DNA of 64,000 nucleotides from CAWGCE01 sp964480915 (GCA_964480915.1 CAYZRS010000027.1:1-64000), one strand, 5' to 3'; positions 8,283-17,408 are shown, counted from the first letter of the stretch. The notes: generated from the letters alone by a model not told the origin. Made by a program: numbers and translations.

Positions 8283-10595
8283 TTAGGCTGTTTGCTGATC
8301 TGGGTATTTGACTCGGCCGTGATACATCGCCGTCAGCGATTTTACGATACTCTTCTCAACGATGCGCAGTTCTTTGAACGTCAGCCCGCATTCGTCAAAT
8401 TGCCCATCGAGGAGCCGCTTTGACGCCAATTCGTGGACGAGACTTTCAATCCGCGACGGCGCCGGTTCCTGCAACGAACGGGAGGCGCTCTCTACCGCGT
8501 CTGACAACATTAGCACTGCCGCCTCGCGAGTTTGAGGCTTCGGCCCCGGATAACGATAGGTCGTTTCATCGACTTCGCTCGCGTCCGGATCGTCTTCCGA
8601 TTGTTTGCTGGCTCGATCGAAGAAGTATTCGACCAACGTCGTACCATGGTGCTGCAAGATAAAATCGATCAAAGGCTGCGGCAAGTTATGCTGCCGCGCG
8701 AGATCGGCTCCATCTTTTACATGCGCGATGATGATCAACGTACTCATGGCCGGCAGCAACGCTTCGTGGCGACTCCCTTCGGTACCTTGATTCTCGATGA
8801 AATACTGAGGCTTCATCATCTTGCCGATGTCATGAAAATAGGCTCCGACACGACACAGCAAACCGTTCGCACCGATACTGTCGGCCGCCGCTTCGGCAAC
8901 CGACGCGACACTGATCGAATGGTTGTAGGTACCCGGTGCGCGGCGGACGAGCTCTTGCAGCAACGGATGAGCCACATCTCCTAATTCCAACAGGCTGATA
9001 TCGGTCTGAAGTTCCATACCCTTTTCGACGAAGGGAAGAATTCCCGTCATGATCACGCCGGCGATGCTCGCCAGGACCCCATACCATCCGGCGGCGATGA
9101 CCAGCGGCAACCCCATCCCCGGATTGCGAACGATGCCCACACTCAGCGCCGTCAAAAACGCCACGGCCCCCGCCGCCATACCGATGTAAATCAGCTTGGT
9201 GCGGCTGCGGACGTTTCGCAGCAAGATCACTGTCGTCGCGAGTGTGGCGGCCAGGATGACCAGTTCATTCAGCCCCTGGCCCAAACTAATCACCGTAATG
9301 AGACAGATACCAGACGAAAGCAACAAAGCAATTTCTTGCCGATAAGCAATCGATGCGGTCATCGCAAACAGCATCATGGGGACGAGTTCCGATTGCCAAC
9401 TGTCGTTGGCGCAGATTTTTGCAAACGTGATCGTGATCAGCACCAGCATCTGTAGGCGCAAGAACTTACTAAAATCGCGGATCAGACTGGGCTCACGAAA
9501 GTAAATGTAAGCACCCAGCAAGGCGTAGAGCGCCAAGTACATCGCGAACGAGGCGGCCACACGAGCCAGCCGCTGTGGCCAGGCCATCGTATCAAGGGCC
9601 CGCACGTGTTCTTGCTTGAGCAGTTCAATCTGCTCCGGCCCTAACCGTTCCCCACCCGCCGCTAGTTGGCTGACACCCTTTAAGTACTGCGTCACCTCCG
9701 GTTCGAGGTTCATCAGTTGCTTCTTGAGGAGTTCGGCGCTCTCATTTTCGTCCCAAGTCAGGGTCGTCTCGAGATGTTTGTCGAGCCAGTCGTCAATCGG
9801 CAACGCCAGCTCTGGCCCTAATCGCTCTTCAATCTTCGCTAACAACTTGTCGATCGAAACATCGTCGACGTCGATGTGATTTTTCGTTTTGCTGCCAGTG
9901 CGAACCTGTATTTCTTCCTGACTTCCACTGGTGTGCGTCAATTGACGAAGCAGGCCGTCCTCGCGAATGTTTTCAAACGTTGCCCGCAATTCTTCCAGAG
10001 TTTTTTCGATCCCTTGACCGTTCAGCGCCTGTTTCATCGCAGCAAAGACGTTTGTGCGTCTCGCGACGGCTTCTTCGTTAGGCGTCTGCTGCTCAGCGTC
10101 GCCTGCCGCAGCGGTCGCAGCTGCCGGCGCGGTCACAGCTGCTGGCGCGAATGGCGCCACCGGTTCAAAGGCATAGAGGAACTGGTCGAGCACGGCTGGT
10201 TCGATTGTCTCGACCGATTCGGCCAGCGCAAATTCGCGCAAGTGTTTTGACAGTTCCTCGACCGTTTCTACTGCTGACGCTGGTTCATTGAGATAAACCT
10301 GTTGAAATTCGGCACGGAACTTCCGTTCTTTCTCACGTGTTTTTTGCGGGCTTTCCACTTCAAAATCGACACGCGCCACGATGTCTCGCTGAGTCACCTG
10401 CGACGTGCGATAGGGAAAAGCTGGCTGCCAACGCCCCGTCATCGCCCACATCAGCACGACGGTGGCAATGCAAACGGCCAAGCGCCACAGCACATCCGGT
10501 TCACGAAATTCCGATAACGCTTGCGAGAAGCGACTTGGCGGCAACTCGAGTTGGGAAACTCGATCAGAACGCTTCTTGGGTGTACCCGTAGACAT
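8283..10595 (-). CDS. 7TM receptor with intracellular HD hydrolase (PgpH-like)
   Basis: A 770-residue membrane protein. After an N-terminal TM (about residues 33-52) comes a large extracytoplasmic 7TMR-HDED-type domain to about residue 335, then seven hydrophobic segments at about 350-525 and a cytoplasmic HD domain at about 545-700 with HSISVASVAEAAAD, YFHDIGKMMKPQYF (His-Asp near residue 587) and FILQHHGTT. Family members such as Listeria PgpH hydrolyse cyclic di-AMP. The extracytoplasmic domain carries an Ala/Pro-rich stretch around residues 147-175 that looks like a linker insertion. The gene lies between phoH (53 bases) and ybeY (directly adjoining), a gene order conserved in many bacteria. 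The exact substrate here is inferred. Confidence 0.9.
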   Translation of the reverse strand: MSTGTPKKRSDRVSQLELPPSRFSQALSEFREPDVLWRLAVCIATVVLMWAMTGRWQPAFPYRTSQVTQRDIVARVDFEVESPQKTREKERKFRAEFQQVYLNEPASAVETVEELSKHLREFALAESVETIEPAVLDQFLYAFEPVAPFAPAAVTAPAAATAAAGDAEQQTPNEEAVARRTNVFAAMKQALNGQGIEKTLEELRATFENIREDGLLRQLTHTSGSQEEIQVRTGSKTKNHIDVDDVSIDKLLAKIEERLGPELALPIDDWLDKHLETTLTWDENESAELLKKQLMNLEPEVTQYLKGVSQLAAGGERLGPEQIELLKQEHVRALDTMAWPQRLARVAASFAMYLALYALLGAYIYFREPSLIRDFSKFLRLQMLVLITITFAKICANDSWQSELVPMMLFAMTASIAYRQEIALLLSSGICLITVISLGQGLNELVILAATLATTVILLRNVRSRTKLIYIGMAAGAVAFLTALSVGIVRNPGMGLPLVIAAGWYGVLASIAGVIMTGILPFVEKGMELQTDISLLELGDVAHPLLQELVRRAPGTYNHSISVASVAEAAADSIGANGLLCRVGAYFHDIGKMMKPQYFIENQGTEGSRHEALLPAMSTLIIIAHVKDGADLARQHNLPQPLIDFILQHHGTTLVEYFFDRASKQSEDDPDASEVDETTYRYPGPKPQTREAAVLMLSDAVESASRSLQEPAPSRIESLVHELASKRLLDGQFDECGLTFKELRIVEKSIVKSLTAMYHGRVKYPDQQTA

Positions 10596-10648
10596 GTTTT
10601 ACCGGCGGAGCCGATCCTTTGATTTCTTCGCTGGACATGACCGACGCC

Positions 10649-11599
10649 CTAACGTCGTTTCTTTCCGACATCTTCATAAGCCCGCACAATATCCTGCACC
10701 AATCGATGCCGAACAATGTCACGTTTGCTCAACCGACTCTCGGCCACGCCTTTGATATCTTTCAGTCGTTGGAGTGCATCTGTCAGTCCGCTGCGAGTAT
10801 GCGGCGGCAAGTCGACTTGGGTATTGTCCCCAGCGACGACGATCTTGGAACCCTGCCCCATACGGGTCAGGAACATTTTCATTTGCGAGACGGTCGTATT
10901 TTGGGCTTCGTCGAGAATGATAAACGCTTCATTCAAAGTGCGGCCTCGCATGTAGGCCAACGGCACCACCTCGATCGTGTCACGCTCCATGTACTGCTGA
11001 ATCTGATCGTAATCCATCATCTCGTAAAGCGAATCGAGCAGCGGACGCAAATAGGGATTGATCTTCGCCAGCATGTCGCCAGGCAAGAAACCCAAGCTCT
11101 CCCCCGCCTCAACCGCCGGTCGGACGAGCACGATTTTGCGAATTTCTTTTTTCTTAAACGCTTCGACCGCCATCGCCACAGCTAGGTAGGTCTTTCCCGT
11201 TCCGGCTGGACCGACCGCGAACACGAGCGAATTCTTTCGAATGGCATCCATGTAGTTGGCCTGGCCAGGCGTCTTCGGCCGGATGCTTTTACCAGCGGCC
11301 GGAACTTCGACTCGCACGTTGGGCACCGCTTGATCCGCATTGCCCGTGACCCGCGCCAGCACGTTTGACACATGGTCGGCATCCACGGTCACCTGGCGCT
11401 CGACGAGCGTCTTGAGCTCTTCCAAAGCCTTCGTTGCTTGGGAGACGGCGGTCTGCTGCCCCGCAACGTGGATTTTGCCTTTGCGATGGGTGATGTTCAC
11501 GCCCAACTCATCGCTAATGCGACGAAGATGTTGATCTTTGGCGCCAAACAGCGAAAGCGCGATGGCCGGGTCAAGCAGCGAAATGATGGCTTCTGTCAT
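10649..11599 (-). CDS. phoH: PhoH-like ATPase (YbeZ type)
   Basis: A 316-residue PhoH/YbeZ-family P-loop ATPase. An N-terminal KH-like part (about 1-70; EALISLLDPAIALSLFG...LRRISDELGVNI) precedes the ATPase with Walker A GPAGTGKTYLAVA at about residue 130, VRPAVEAGESLGFLPGD near 160, Walker B AFIILDEAQNTT near 225 and the sensor GDNTQVDLP near 255. It is thought to act with YbeY in RNA metabolism, which the neighbouring genes support. The start is ATG at 11599. It is the first gene of the phoH-7TMHD-ybeY-CorC unit, with 321 bases of non-coding DNA upstream. Confidence 0.94.
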   Translation of the reverse strand: MTEAIISLLDPAIALSLFGAKDQHLRRISDELGVNITHRKGKIHVAGQQTAVSQATKALEELKTLVERQVTVDADHVSNVLARVTGNADQAVPNVRVEVPAAGKSIRPKTPGQANYMDAIRKNSLVFAVGPAGTGKTYLAVAMAVEAFKKKEIRKIVLVRPAVEAGESLGFLPGDMLAKINPYLRPLLDSLYEMMDYDQIQQYMERDTIEVVPLAYMRGRTLNEAFIILDEAQNTTVSQMKMFLTRMGQGSKIVVAGDNTQVDLPPHTRSGLTDALQRLKDIKGVAESRLSKRDIVRHRLVQDIVRAYEDVGKKRR

Positions 11600-11920
11600 G
11601 CAGTTGAGACGGTAACGTTTCCGCCGTAGAGCTCCTAGGCAATGTTTGGTTCCTGAAAATATAGTACCCGATTAGCGCCCCTTCGTGCGCGATCGTGCCT
11701 CAAGATCGCAAACTACTGCCATCACAAGAGTTAGACACCTGATGCAGAGGCGGCTTGAACGGTTGTATCGATCCTGCCGGTTGCTGGCGAGCGCCCGCTC
11801 GAACCGACGATTCGCCCTGCCTGCGTCAACCAATTTCTGAGAACCGCAATTTGGTCAACTTCGATGCTGCTTCCCAAAGAGAGGCAATCACGGGCGGCCA
11901 GGTTCGCAGCGCACGGAGCT
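11600..11920. other. Non-coding gap upstream of phoH
   Basis: No credible gene is seen. On the minus strand, around 11660-11675, the text GGGTACTATATTTTCAGG offers a plausible extended -10 box about 65 bases before the phoH start, but no convincing -35 accompanies it. This segment therefore probably holds the phoH operon promoter together with the end of the upstream hypothetical gene. Confidence 0.4.
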
Positions 11921-12508
11921 TTAGCAGGTTAGGAATTCGAACGAGCTGGCAAGCAGTTCCTTGACGCGTCGAGTCTCTTCCGTTTCCTTCGTGTCATCGG
12001 GCGTGTCTTGCACCATGAGGGCAAAGACGCGTTCCCCGTTGCGGAAAGTGAAAATCTCCTGACGCAACCGTTCACCGGCCACGAACACATCCAGCCGTTT
12101 GCCCGCCAAGCCACGCTTGCCGAGGCTGATCGAGGCCTCTTTGACTTCGACTTCTGACTCGTCATAGCCGCTGGTAAATTCTTCCACCAATGTGTCGCAC
12201 AGGTCATCGAATTCCTCAACCGCAGCTTCGTTGAACCGCATCAACATCAGAATGTTGTCGCTACCGTCCAAGGTCCAGAGGGTGGCAGACGATTCACTTT
12301 CGTCAAAATCCCAGGTGTGACCTGACGGGTAAAGAAACCGAAGCCCAGCCGCATCGAACTGGCGATGCTCGGACGATTCGATGCAGAGTTGATGCGCTTT
12401 GCCATCGATCTCCACCGACTGGGTATCGCCGGCAGCGATGGTCGTCGTTTGACCATCGATGGTGACTTGAAGCGTGAGTGGCGGTTCCACTTTTTCAGAA
12501 GTATTCAA
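11921..12508 (-). CDS. Hypothetical acidic protein, family not recognised
   Basis: About 195 residues, no signal peptide or membrane segment, strongly acidic in the middle (EEFDDLCDTLVEEF, YDESEVEVKEASI) with alternating beta-type stretches (LTLQVTIDGQTTTI, RLRQEIFTFRNGERVFALMVQDTPDD) and a C-terminal FEFLTC. The frame is open to a TTG at 12574, but no ATG exists in the 5' part; a TTG at 12508 is preceded at 5 bases by GAGG and gives a start MNTSEKVEPPL, so it is preferred. It lies 110 bases after cdsA on the same strand. I do not recognise the family; the DFDESESSATLWTLDGSDNILMLMRF segment suggests a cytosolic beta-sandwich, but that is a guess. Confidence 0.7.
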   Translation of the reverse strand: MNTSEKVEPPLTLQVTIDGQTTTIAAGDTQSVEIDGKAHQLCIESSEHRQFDAAGLRFLYPSGHTWDFDESESSATLWTLDGSDNILMLMRFNEAAVEEFDDLCDTLVEEFTSGYDESEVEVKEASISLGKRGLAGKRLDVFVAGERLRQEIFTFRNGERVFALMVQDTPDDTKETEETRRVKELLASSFEFLTC

Positions 12509-12618
12509 TGGGGCCTCAACAGACAAAAAGGAACATGAACGAAAACCAACCGCAAGGCAACGTGCAACAGACAAGGCGATATCGGCTCACTCGCAGGACC
12601 GCCCACCGATTCGACCGC

Positions 12619-13521
12619 TCAAACCGCGGGGCCCAAGGCATCAGCGGCCCACCACAGATAGCCGACCGGCGCTGCCCACAGGACAGAATCTAGCACGTCC
12701 AGACATCCCCCCAAACCGGGCAGCCACTTGGCAGAGTCCTTCTGCCCTGCTGTCCGTTTGAGATAGGACTCGGCCAAGTCTCCAAATATTCCCGCGACCG
12801 TAATCGACAGGCCATAGACGACGAGCGTCAAGATCCCCATGGCGTGGCGCGGCGCGTGGTGGACTCCAAACAGATAAGGGAAAAAGTGAAAGTGCAAGAT
12901 CATCGCCACCAAGACGGCCGTGACAATGCCACCGATGGCTCCTTCGATCGTCTTCTTGGGGCTCAAGATTGGCGCCATGGGCCGCTTCCCGAAGAACCGT
13001 CCGACAAAGTAGGCACCGGCATCGCTGAACTTCACAATCGTCGCCACCGACAATACGGCGATGACGCCCCACTGATCCAAGTGCAGCAGGCGAGTCTGCA
13101 ACAGAAACGAAAGCGGCAGGATGATGTAGACGACGGAAAAAACGACGTGCGGCAACATCGCATCTTTTCCCTCGCGGTACGTGCGCATTTTCAAAGCACA
13201 AACGACGACGAGCGCAGCGAACAAAGCGATCGCGGTCCACCCCCACGTACCCAACGGACAAGCGGGCTTCCGATAGAAGACAGGAACGAACATGATCGCG
13301 GCCGCCACCAACGACCCTGCAGCCGCGGCCGTCACATCAGGCGTCCATTTTTGGTCGGTCCGCAGCATCATGATCTCGCTGCTGGCAGCCCCGGCGAAGA
13401 GCATCCCCAAAGGGATCAGCCACAACCCGGCATACCCGAAATTGTGCTCCGCATCGAGCCACAACATGGTCAGCAGCGGCACTAGGATCGCCACCGCTCC
13501 CACCAATCTCCATCGCAGCAA
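12619..13521 (-). CDS. cdsA: Phosphatidate cytidylyltransferase
   Basis: Makes CDP-diacylglycerol from phosphatidic acid and CTP in the inner membrane, feeding phospholipid synthesis. The 300-residue protein has about eight hydrophobic segments, the SDAGAYFVGRFFGKRP...SPKKTIEGAIGG block near residues 175-205, and a C-terminal CdsA signature (YLKRTAGQKDSAKWLPGLGGCLDVLDS) in which the usual HGG...DR reads LGG...DV. The start is TTG at 13521 with a GGAG box 8 bases upstream; no ATG is in frame nearby. It lies 36 bases after uppS, the common uppS-cdsA pairing of lipid-carrier and phospholipid synthesis. Confidence 0.92.
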   Translation of the reverse strand: MLRWRLVGAVAILVPLLTMLWLDAEHNFGYAGLWLIPLGMLFAGAASSEIMMLRTDQKWTPDVTAAAAGSLVAAAIMFVPVFYRKPACPLGTWGWTAIALFAALVVVCALKMRTYREGKDAMLPHVVFSVVYIILPLSFLLQTRLLHLDQWGVIAVLSVATIVKFSDAGAYFVGRFFGKRPMAPILSPKKTIEGAIGGIVTAVLVAMILHFHFFPYLFGVHHAPRHAMGILTLVVYGLSITVAGIFGDLAESYLKRTAGQKDSAKWLPGLGGCLDVLDSVLWAAPVGYLWWAADALGPAV

Positions 13522-13557
13522 GGTATCGACTCCGCGCGAACTATCGTCGCTTGAAGA

Positions 13558-14313
13558 TTATTTGTTTAGTCCGCCGTAACGTCGGTCTCTGGCAGCGTAG
13601 TCTTCGATTGCCGCATGCAAATCGGTCACTTCAAACTCGGGCCAACAACGTTCGGTAACCCACAGCTCGGCATAGCTAATCTGCCACAGCAAGAAATTGC
13701 TGATCCGCATTTCTCCCGCCGTTCGCACCAACAGATCGGGATCACGCATTCCCTCGGTATACAAATAGGCCGAGACCGTTTCCTCGCTCACATCTTCTTG
13801 AGCCAGTTTGCCCGCGACGACGTCAGCGGCAATCCGCTTCACCGCATCGACGATCTCGCCACGACCACCGTAGTTGATCGCCAAGCACAACCGAGTTCCG
13901 CCGTTCTGCGAGCACATCTCGATCGTTTTATCGACTTGATCGAGCACTCGTTGAGGTATGCCATCGCGTCGCCCAATCACGCTCACGACGATATCCTGCT
14001 CCATCAGCAACGATCGCTCTTCGATCATGTACTGTTCAAGCAAGTGCATGAGAAAGTCGAGTTCGATCTGGGGCCGTTTCCAATTTTCACTCGATAGGCA
14101 ATAGAGCGTTAGCTGCCCAATCCCCAACCGAGCACACTCTTCCACCGTCCGACGGACACTGGAAACGCCGCGTCGATGTCCTTCGATACGAGGCAACCCT
14201 AGCGCCTGAGCCCAACGTCCGTTGCCGTCCATGATGACTGCCACGTGACGAGGCTGCTGTTCCTTAGGAACCGACAGCTCGGGCAATTCAGCTTTGGCGG
14301 GAACTTCCGTCAC
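13558..14313 (-). CDS. uppS: Isoprenyl transferase (undecaprenyl diphosphate synthase)
   Basis: A cis-prenyltransferase of 251 residues that builds undecaprenyl diphosphate, the lipid carrier for cell-envelope glycans. Signatures: VAVIMDGNGRWAQALG with the catalytic Asp near residue 29, EGHRRGVSSVRRTVEECARLGI, LTLYCLSSENWKRP near 80-93, INYGGRGEIVDAVKRI near 155, and DLLVRTAGEMRISNFLLWQ followed by YAELWVTERCWPEF near the C-terminus. The start is GTG at 14313 with a GAGG box upstream. It pairs with cdsA downstream. The product would supply the carrier needed by the WecA-like and sugar-transferase genes at the other end of the window. Confidence 0.96.
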   Translation of the reverse strand: MTEVPAKAELPELSVPKEQQPRHVAVIMDGNGRWAQALGLPRIEGHRRGVSSVRRTVEECARLGIGQLTLYCLSSENWKRPQIELDFLMHLLEQYMIEERSLLMEQDIVVSVIGRRDGIPQRVLDQVDKTIEMCSQNGGTRLCLAINYGGRGEIVDAVKRIAADVVAGKLAQEDVSEETVSAYLYTEGMRDPDLLVRTAGEMRISNFLLWQISYAELWVTERCWPEFEVTDLHAAIEDYAARDRRYGGLNK

Positions 14314-14438
14314 GATGACCTCGAAGTAAACGTAAATCGACAGTACGAATTTATCTCAACCGAGTGCGGCCGATCAACAGCCACCCTAACGCACATTGAA
14401 GCAAGCTCGCGCCGTTAATTCAACTGCGCCACGCCGCG

Positions 14439-15743
14439 TTAAACGGCCAACAGCTGCTCTTTCGATTGCCGGAACATGGTCTGTTCGCGATCGGGACCGA
14501 CCGAGACAATTTCCACCGGCACACCCACAAGTTCAGAGATTCGAGCCAAATAGGCTTGCGCGTTGGCCGGCAAATCGGCCATGTCGCGAACGCCGGTGAT
14601 ATCTTCCTTCCAACCGGGTAGCGTTTCATAAATCGGCGTCGCGTCGCGCAGCTCGTCCACCTGGCACGGAAATCGTTCGACCCGTTGGCCGCCAATTTCG
14701 TAGGCGACACAGATCTTCAGTTCCGGAAGCTCACTCAAGACGTCCAGCATCATGGCGGACAGCGCGTCCACGCCACTCAATCGAGCCGTATACCGCACCG
14801 CAACCGCATCGAACCATCCGCAGCGGCGAGGCCGCCCGGTCGTGGTGCCGAATTCTTTGCCAACCTGGCGAATGCGTTCGCCCGTTTCATCTTCCAATTC
14901 GGTCGGAAACGGACCGCCACCAACGCGCGTGCTATACGTCTTGATGACACCGATGACATTGCGAATCCATTTGGCCGGTGCGCCCGATCCGCTGCAAACA
15001 CCAACACCTGAACTATTGCTACTGGTGACGAACGGGAATGTGCCATGGTCAATGTCGAGCAAAGCGCCTTGAGCACCTTCGAACAACGCTTGCTTGCCAT
15101 CATCCAGCGCGTCGAGCAAATAATCGGTCGTATCGCCGATGAAAGGACGCAACCGTTCGGCATAGCCCGAGTACTCTGCCACGATCGCCGCAACATCCAG
15201 GACTTCGTCGCTCCCGAGCGATTTTAATACGTCCCGTTTGGCCTCCACAATCGTCGCGACACGCTCGGCAAAGTCGTCTCGCACCATGTCGCCCAACCGG
15301 ACCGCATAGGTGCGACCAACCTTATCTCGATAACAGGGACCGATGCCCCGGAGCGTCGTCCCGATGCTCTCGCCTTGGACCGAGGTACTGTTCATGGCTC
15401 GATCTTCTGCCATGTGCCACGGCAGAACCGCGTGTGCCCGCTCACTCAAAATCATGTTCTCACCAACTTCGATTCCGCGATCGATGAGGCCATCAATCTC
15501 ACCCAATAAGATCGGCGGACTGACGACGACGCCTGGCGTCACCAAATTCATCACTTGAGGATGCAAGATTCCGCTGGGAACGTGATGCAGTTTGAATACC
15601 TGATCACCAATCACCACCGTGTGCCCCGCGTTCGCACCGCCCTGGTAACGAACCACAAGATCGAATTGAGGCGTCAGTAAATCGACAAGCTTGCCTTTGG
15701 CTTCGTCGCCCCACTGCAGTCCGATAATGCTTGTTCCTGGCAC
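14439..15743 (-). CDS. purA: Adenylosuccinate synthase
   Basis: Joins IMP and aspartate using GTP, the first committed step to AMP; cytoplasmic homodimer. The 434-residue sequence is full length. The N-terminal loop reads QWGDEAKGKLVD, where most enzymes have GDEGKGK. Other markers are NAGHTVV (about residue 38), GTTLRGIGPCYRDKVGR (about 127), LFEGAQGALLDIDHGTFPFVTSS (about 217), IGVIKTYSTRVGGGPFPTE (about 266) and TTGRPRRCGWFDAV (about 300). The start is GTG at 15743 with an AGGAAG box. It stands alone: 125 bases before uppS and 201 bases after the TrmH-like gene. Confidence 0.97.
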   Translation of the reverse strand: MPGTSIIGLQWGDEAKGKLVDLLTPQFDLVVRYQGGANAGHTVVIGDQVFKLHHVPSGILHPQVMNLVTPGVVVSPPILLGEIDGLIDRGIEVGENMILSERAHAVLPWHMAEDRAMNSTSVQGESIGTTLRGIGPCYRDKVGRTYAVRLGDMVRDDFAERVATIVEAKRDVLKSLGSDEVLDVAAIVAEYSGYAERLRPFIGDTTDYLLDALDDGKQALFEGAQGALLDIDHGTFPFVTSSNSSGVGVCSGSGAPAKWIRNVIGVIKTYSTRVGGGPFPTELEDETGERIRQVGKEFGTTTGRPRRCGWFDAVAVRYTARLSGVDALSAMMLDVLSELPELKICVAYEIGGQRVERFPCQVDELRDATPIYETLPGWKEDITGVRDMADLPANAQAYLARISELVGVPVEIVSVGPDREQTMFRQSKEQLLAV

Positions 15744-15944
15744 TTCTTCTTCCTAGCTGAGTTGGCTTTCGGTGAAACGCCGCCCCCCACACAGAGAAAT
15801 TGGCGACGACAAACCGAGTCAATTTAAGCCCGATCGCACCCAGTCGCAACTGGCTCGTCGTGCCGGCCGGCATTTGTCACACTCGAGCCCGCAGCACCGA
15901 CGAATCGCTCAAAAACCGCCCGCGGCTCCCAGTGCCACAGACCA

Positions 15945-16451
15945 CTACGAAGGAAACTGCCGACAATACTCATACATTCCCAGCATCGCCGACGTCGCCG
16001 CATTGTAGCTGAGCGGACGCCCGTAGACCGGAATTTCTACGACGTCATCCATCATACGCAAGAGTTCCTCGTCCATGCCGTTGCGTTCATGTCCGATCAC
16101 CAGCAGCGTCTTGCGAGAAAACTGAAAGTCGAAGATCGATACCGAGCGAGTCGCCTGCTCCAATCCGACCAATCGATAACCGTCCGATTTCCACGACCCC
16201 AGCACGGGTGGCAGCGAGTTGTGCCGAGTGATCTCGCAGTACTCGATCGCTTCTCGTGCGATTTTTGGATCGATCTTTCCCTGACCGGCCACAATCAGAC
16301 GTTGCACGCCGAAGCAGCCAGCCGCACGGACGACGCGCGCCACATTGACCTGACTCTGCATCTGCGGCAGCGCGACAACCAATTCACGCGGCTGAAGCAA
16401 TTCGGTCGGCGGTTTGTGCCGCTGATGCTCGGGAATCGTCGAATCACTCAC
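15945..16451 (-). CDS. TrmH/SpoU-family RNA methyltransferase
   Basis: A 168-residue SPOUT methyltransferase that uses S-adenosylmethionine to 2'-O-methylate RNA. It is a minimal catalytic domain with the three SpoU motifs: motif 1 NVARVVRAAGCFGVQ near residue 36, motif 2 LLVIGHERNGMDEELL near 118 and motif 3 VEIPVYGRPLSYNAATSAMLGMYEY near 140. Motif 3 has YNAATSAML rather than the commoner LNVAVAAG pattern. No N-terminal RNA-binding extension is present. The GTG start overlaps the stop of the upstream membrane protein by 4 bases, so translation is likely coupled. Whether it acts on tRNA or rRNA cannot be told. Confidence 0.87.
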   Translation of the reverse strand: MSDSTIPEHQRHKPPTELLQPRELVVALPQMQSQVNVARVVRAAGCFGVQRLIVAGQGKIDPKIAREAIEYCEITRHNSLPPVLGSWKSDGYRLVGLEQATRSVSIFDFQFSRKTLLVIGHERNGMDEELLRMMDDVVEIPVYGRPLSYNAATSAMLGMYEYCRQFPS

Positions 16452-17005
16452 GTCGTTATTCCCTGGGTGCGCGTCGACGGCACGGCTTGGGCCGGTTGAC
16501 GTATCGTGCTTTCGGTCTGCCCGACCATGGGACCGAGATAGGTCGCGACCAAGTGAACGAGTTCCAGATGCCTTTGTTCGGAGAATAGCGTAACACTGGC
16601 CGCACGAACCAGCGGGTAATCGCGCGCGTCACCGATGAGACAGACGCTTTGGGGATCGATCTCATAGCGAACGAATTCGTTCCAACGCCAAAAACTGCGA
16701 TGACCGAGCACGATTTCTTGGACTCCCCGAGCATCCAATTCATAGCGAATCGGCAACAGGAAACGCCACAGGGCGGCCGTGAGCATCAACGCGGCCAGCA
16801 CGGCCGGTAATGCTCCGGCCGAACCAAACAGAAAACCGATAAACGCCAATACACAAACAAACCCAAACGCAAAATGGAGTGGCTCGTCGACCGGTGTCCA
16901 CGTCCGCAACTGCATCACCGGCAGCGGCGCTGTCGTTAGGAATGGATCGCTCGAGACATCTCGCTGCGATTCCATAGGATCGGCATGATAGAGGGGCGCG
17001 CTCAT
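16448..17005 (-). CDS. Hypothetical membrane protein with PH-like C-terminal part
   Basis: 185 residues. After a hydrophilic N-terminus two closely spaced hydrophobic segments occur at about residues 40-80 (LHFAFGFVCVLAFIGFLFGSAG and LPAVLAALMLTAALWRFLLP), followed by a cytosolic part YELDARGVQEIVLGHRSFWRWNEFVRYEIDPQSVCLIG that resembles the bPH2/YcxB type of membrane-linked pleckstrin-like fold. The function is unknown. It sits in an overlapping unit: its stop overlaps the TrmH-like start by 4 bases, and it follows a 115-residue membrane protein by 55 bases. The start ATG at 17005 is the only reasonable one. Confidence 0.75.
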   Translation of the reverse strand: MSAPLYHADPMESQRDVSSDPFLTTAPLPVMQLRTWTPVDEPLHFAFGFVCVLAFIGFLFGSAGALPAVLAALMLTAALWRFLLPIRYELDARGVQEIVLGHRSFWRWNEFVRYEIDPQSVCLIGDARDYPLVRAASVTLFSEQRHLELVHLVATYLGPMVGQTESTIRQPAQAVPSTRTQGITT

Positions 17006-17060
17006 GACGACAGTTTAGCGACTCAGACCCAAGATTGCTGCCGACCTCACAGAACAAGCG

Positions 17061-17408
17061 TCATGGCGGCTCCCAAGCCTCGGGGCGGCGGTAGGCTCCA
17101 TGCACCATCGCCACCAACGTCCCGTAAAGTACGGACGTGAGCAACAGCGAGAGTGCCAAACAGGTATTGAAGTGCTCGGTCATCAACATCAGTGCCGGCG
17201 GCTTTTCGCTTTTTGGCGATCGACGCTTCACAGGGCCCTCCCCCTCGCTCTGCTTCGTCGCTTCACGACGCCACTCCTGCCACTCGCTGGCTGCGGAAGC
17301 CGATCCGTAATCGCGCAGCGCCGCCGCTCGCGCGGTCCTTAAACCGTAGACAACCGCTGCCATGGCGATCAGGTAAACGACCATCGCCCCAAGGAAGAAT
17401 TTGCTCAT
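17061..17408 (-). CDS. Small hypothetical membrane protein
   Basis: 115 residues with two predicted transmembrane helices, one at the N-terminus (FFLGAMVVYLIAMAAVVYGL) and one near residues 80-103 (CLALSLLLTSVLYGTLVAMVHG), joined by a charged loop (EWRREATKQSEGEGPVKRRSPKSEKP). The ATG at 17408 overlaps the stop codon of the M20 peptidase by 4 bases, so it is probably translated by coupling. I do not recognise the family. The gene connects the exported peptidase with the second membrane protein and TrmH in one unit. Confidence 0.7.
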   Translation of the reverse strand: MSKFFLGAMVVYLIAMAAVVYGLRTARAAALRDYGSASAASEWQEWRREATKQSEGEGPVKRRSPKSEKPPALMLMTEHFNTCLALSLLLTSVLYGTLVAMVHGAYRRPEAWEPP

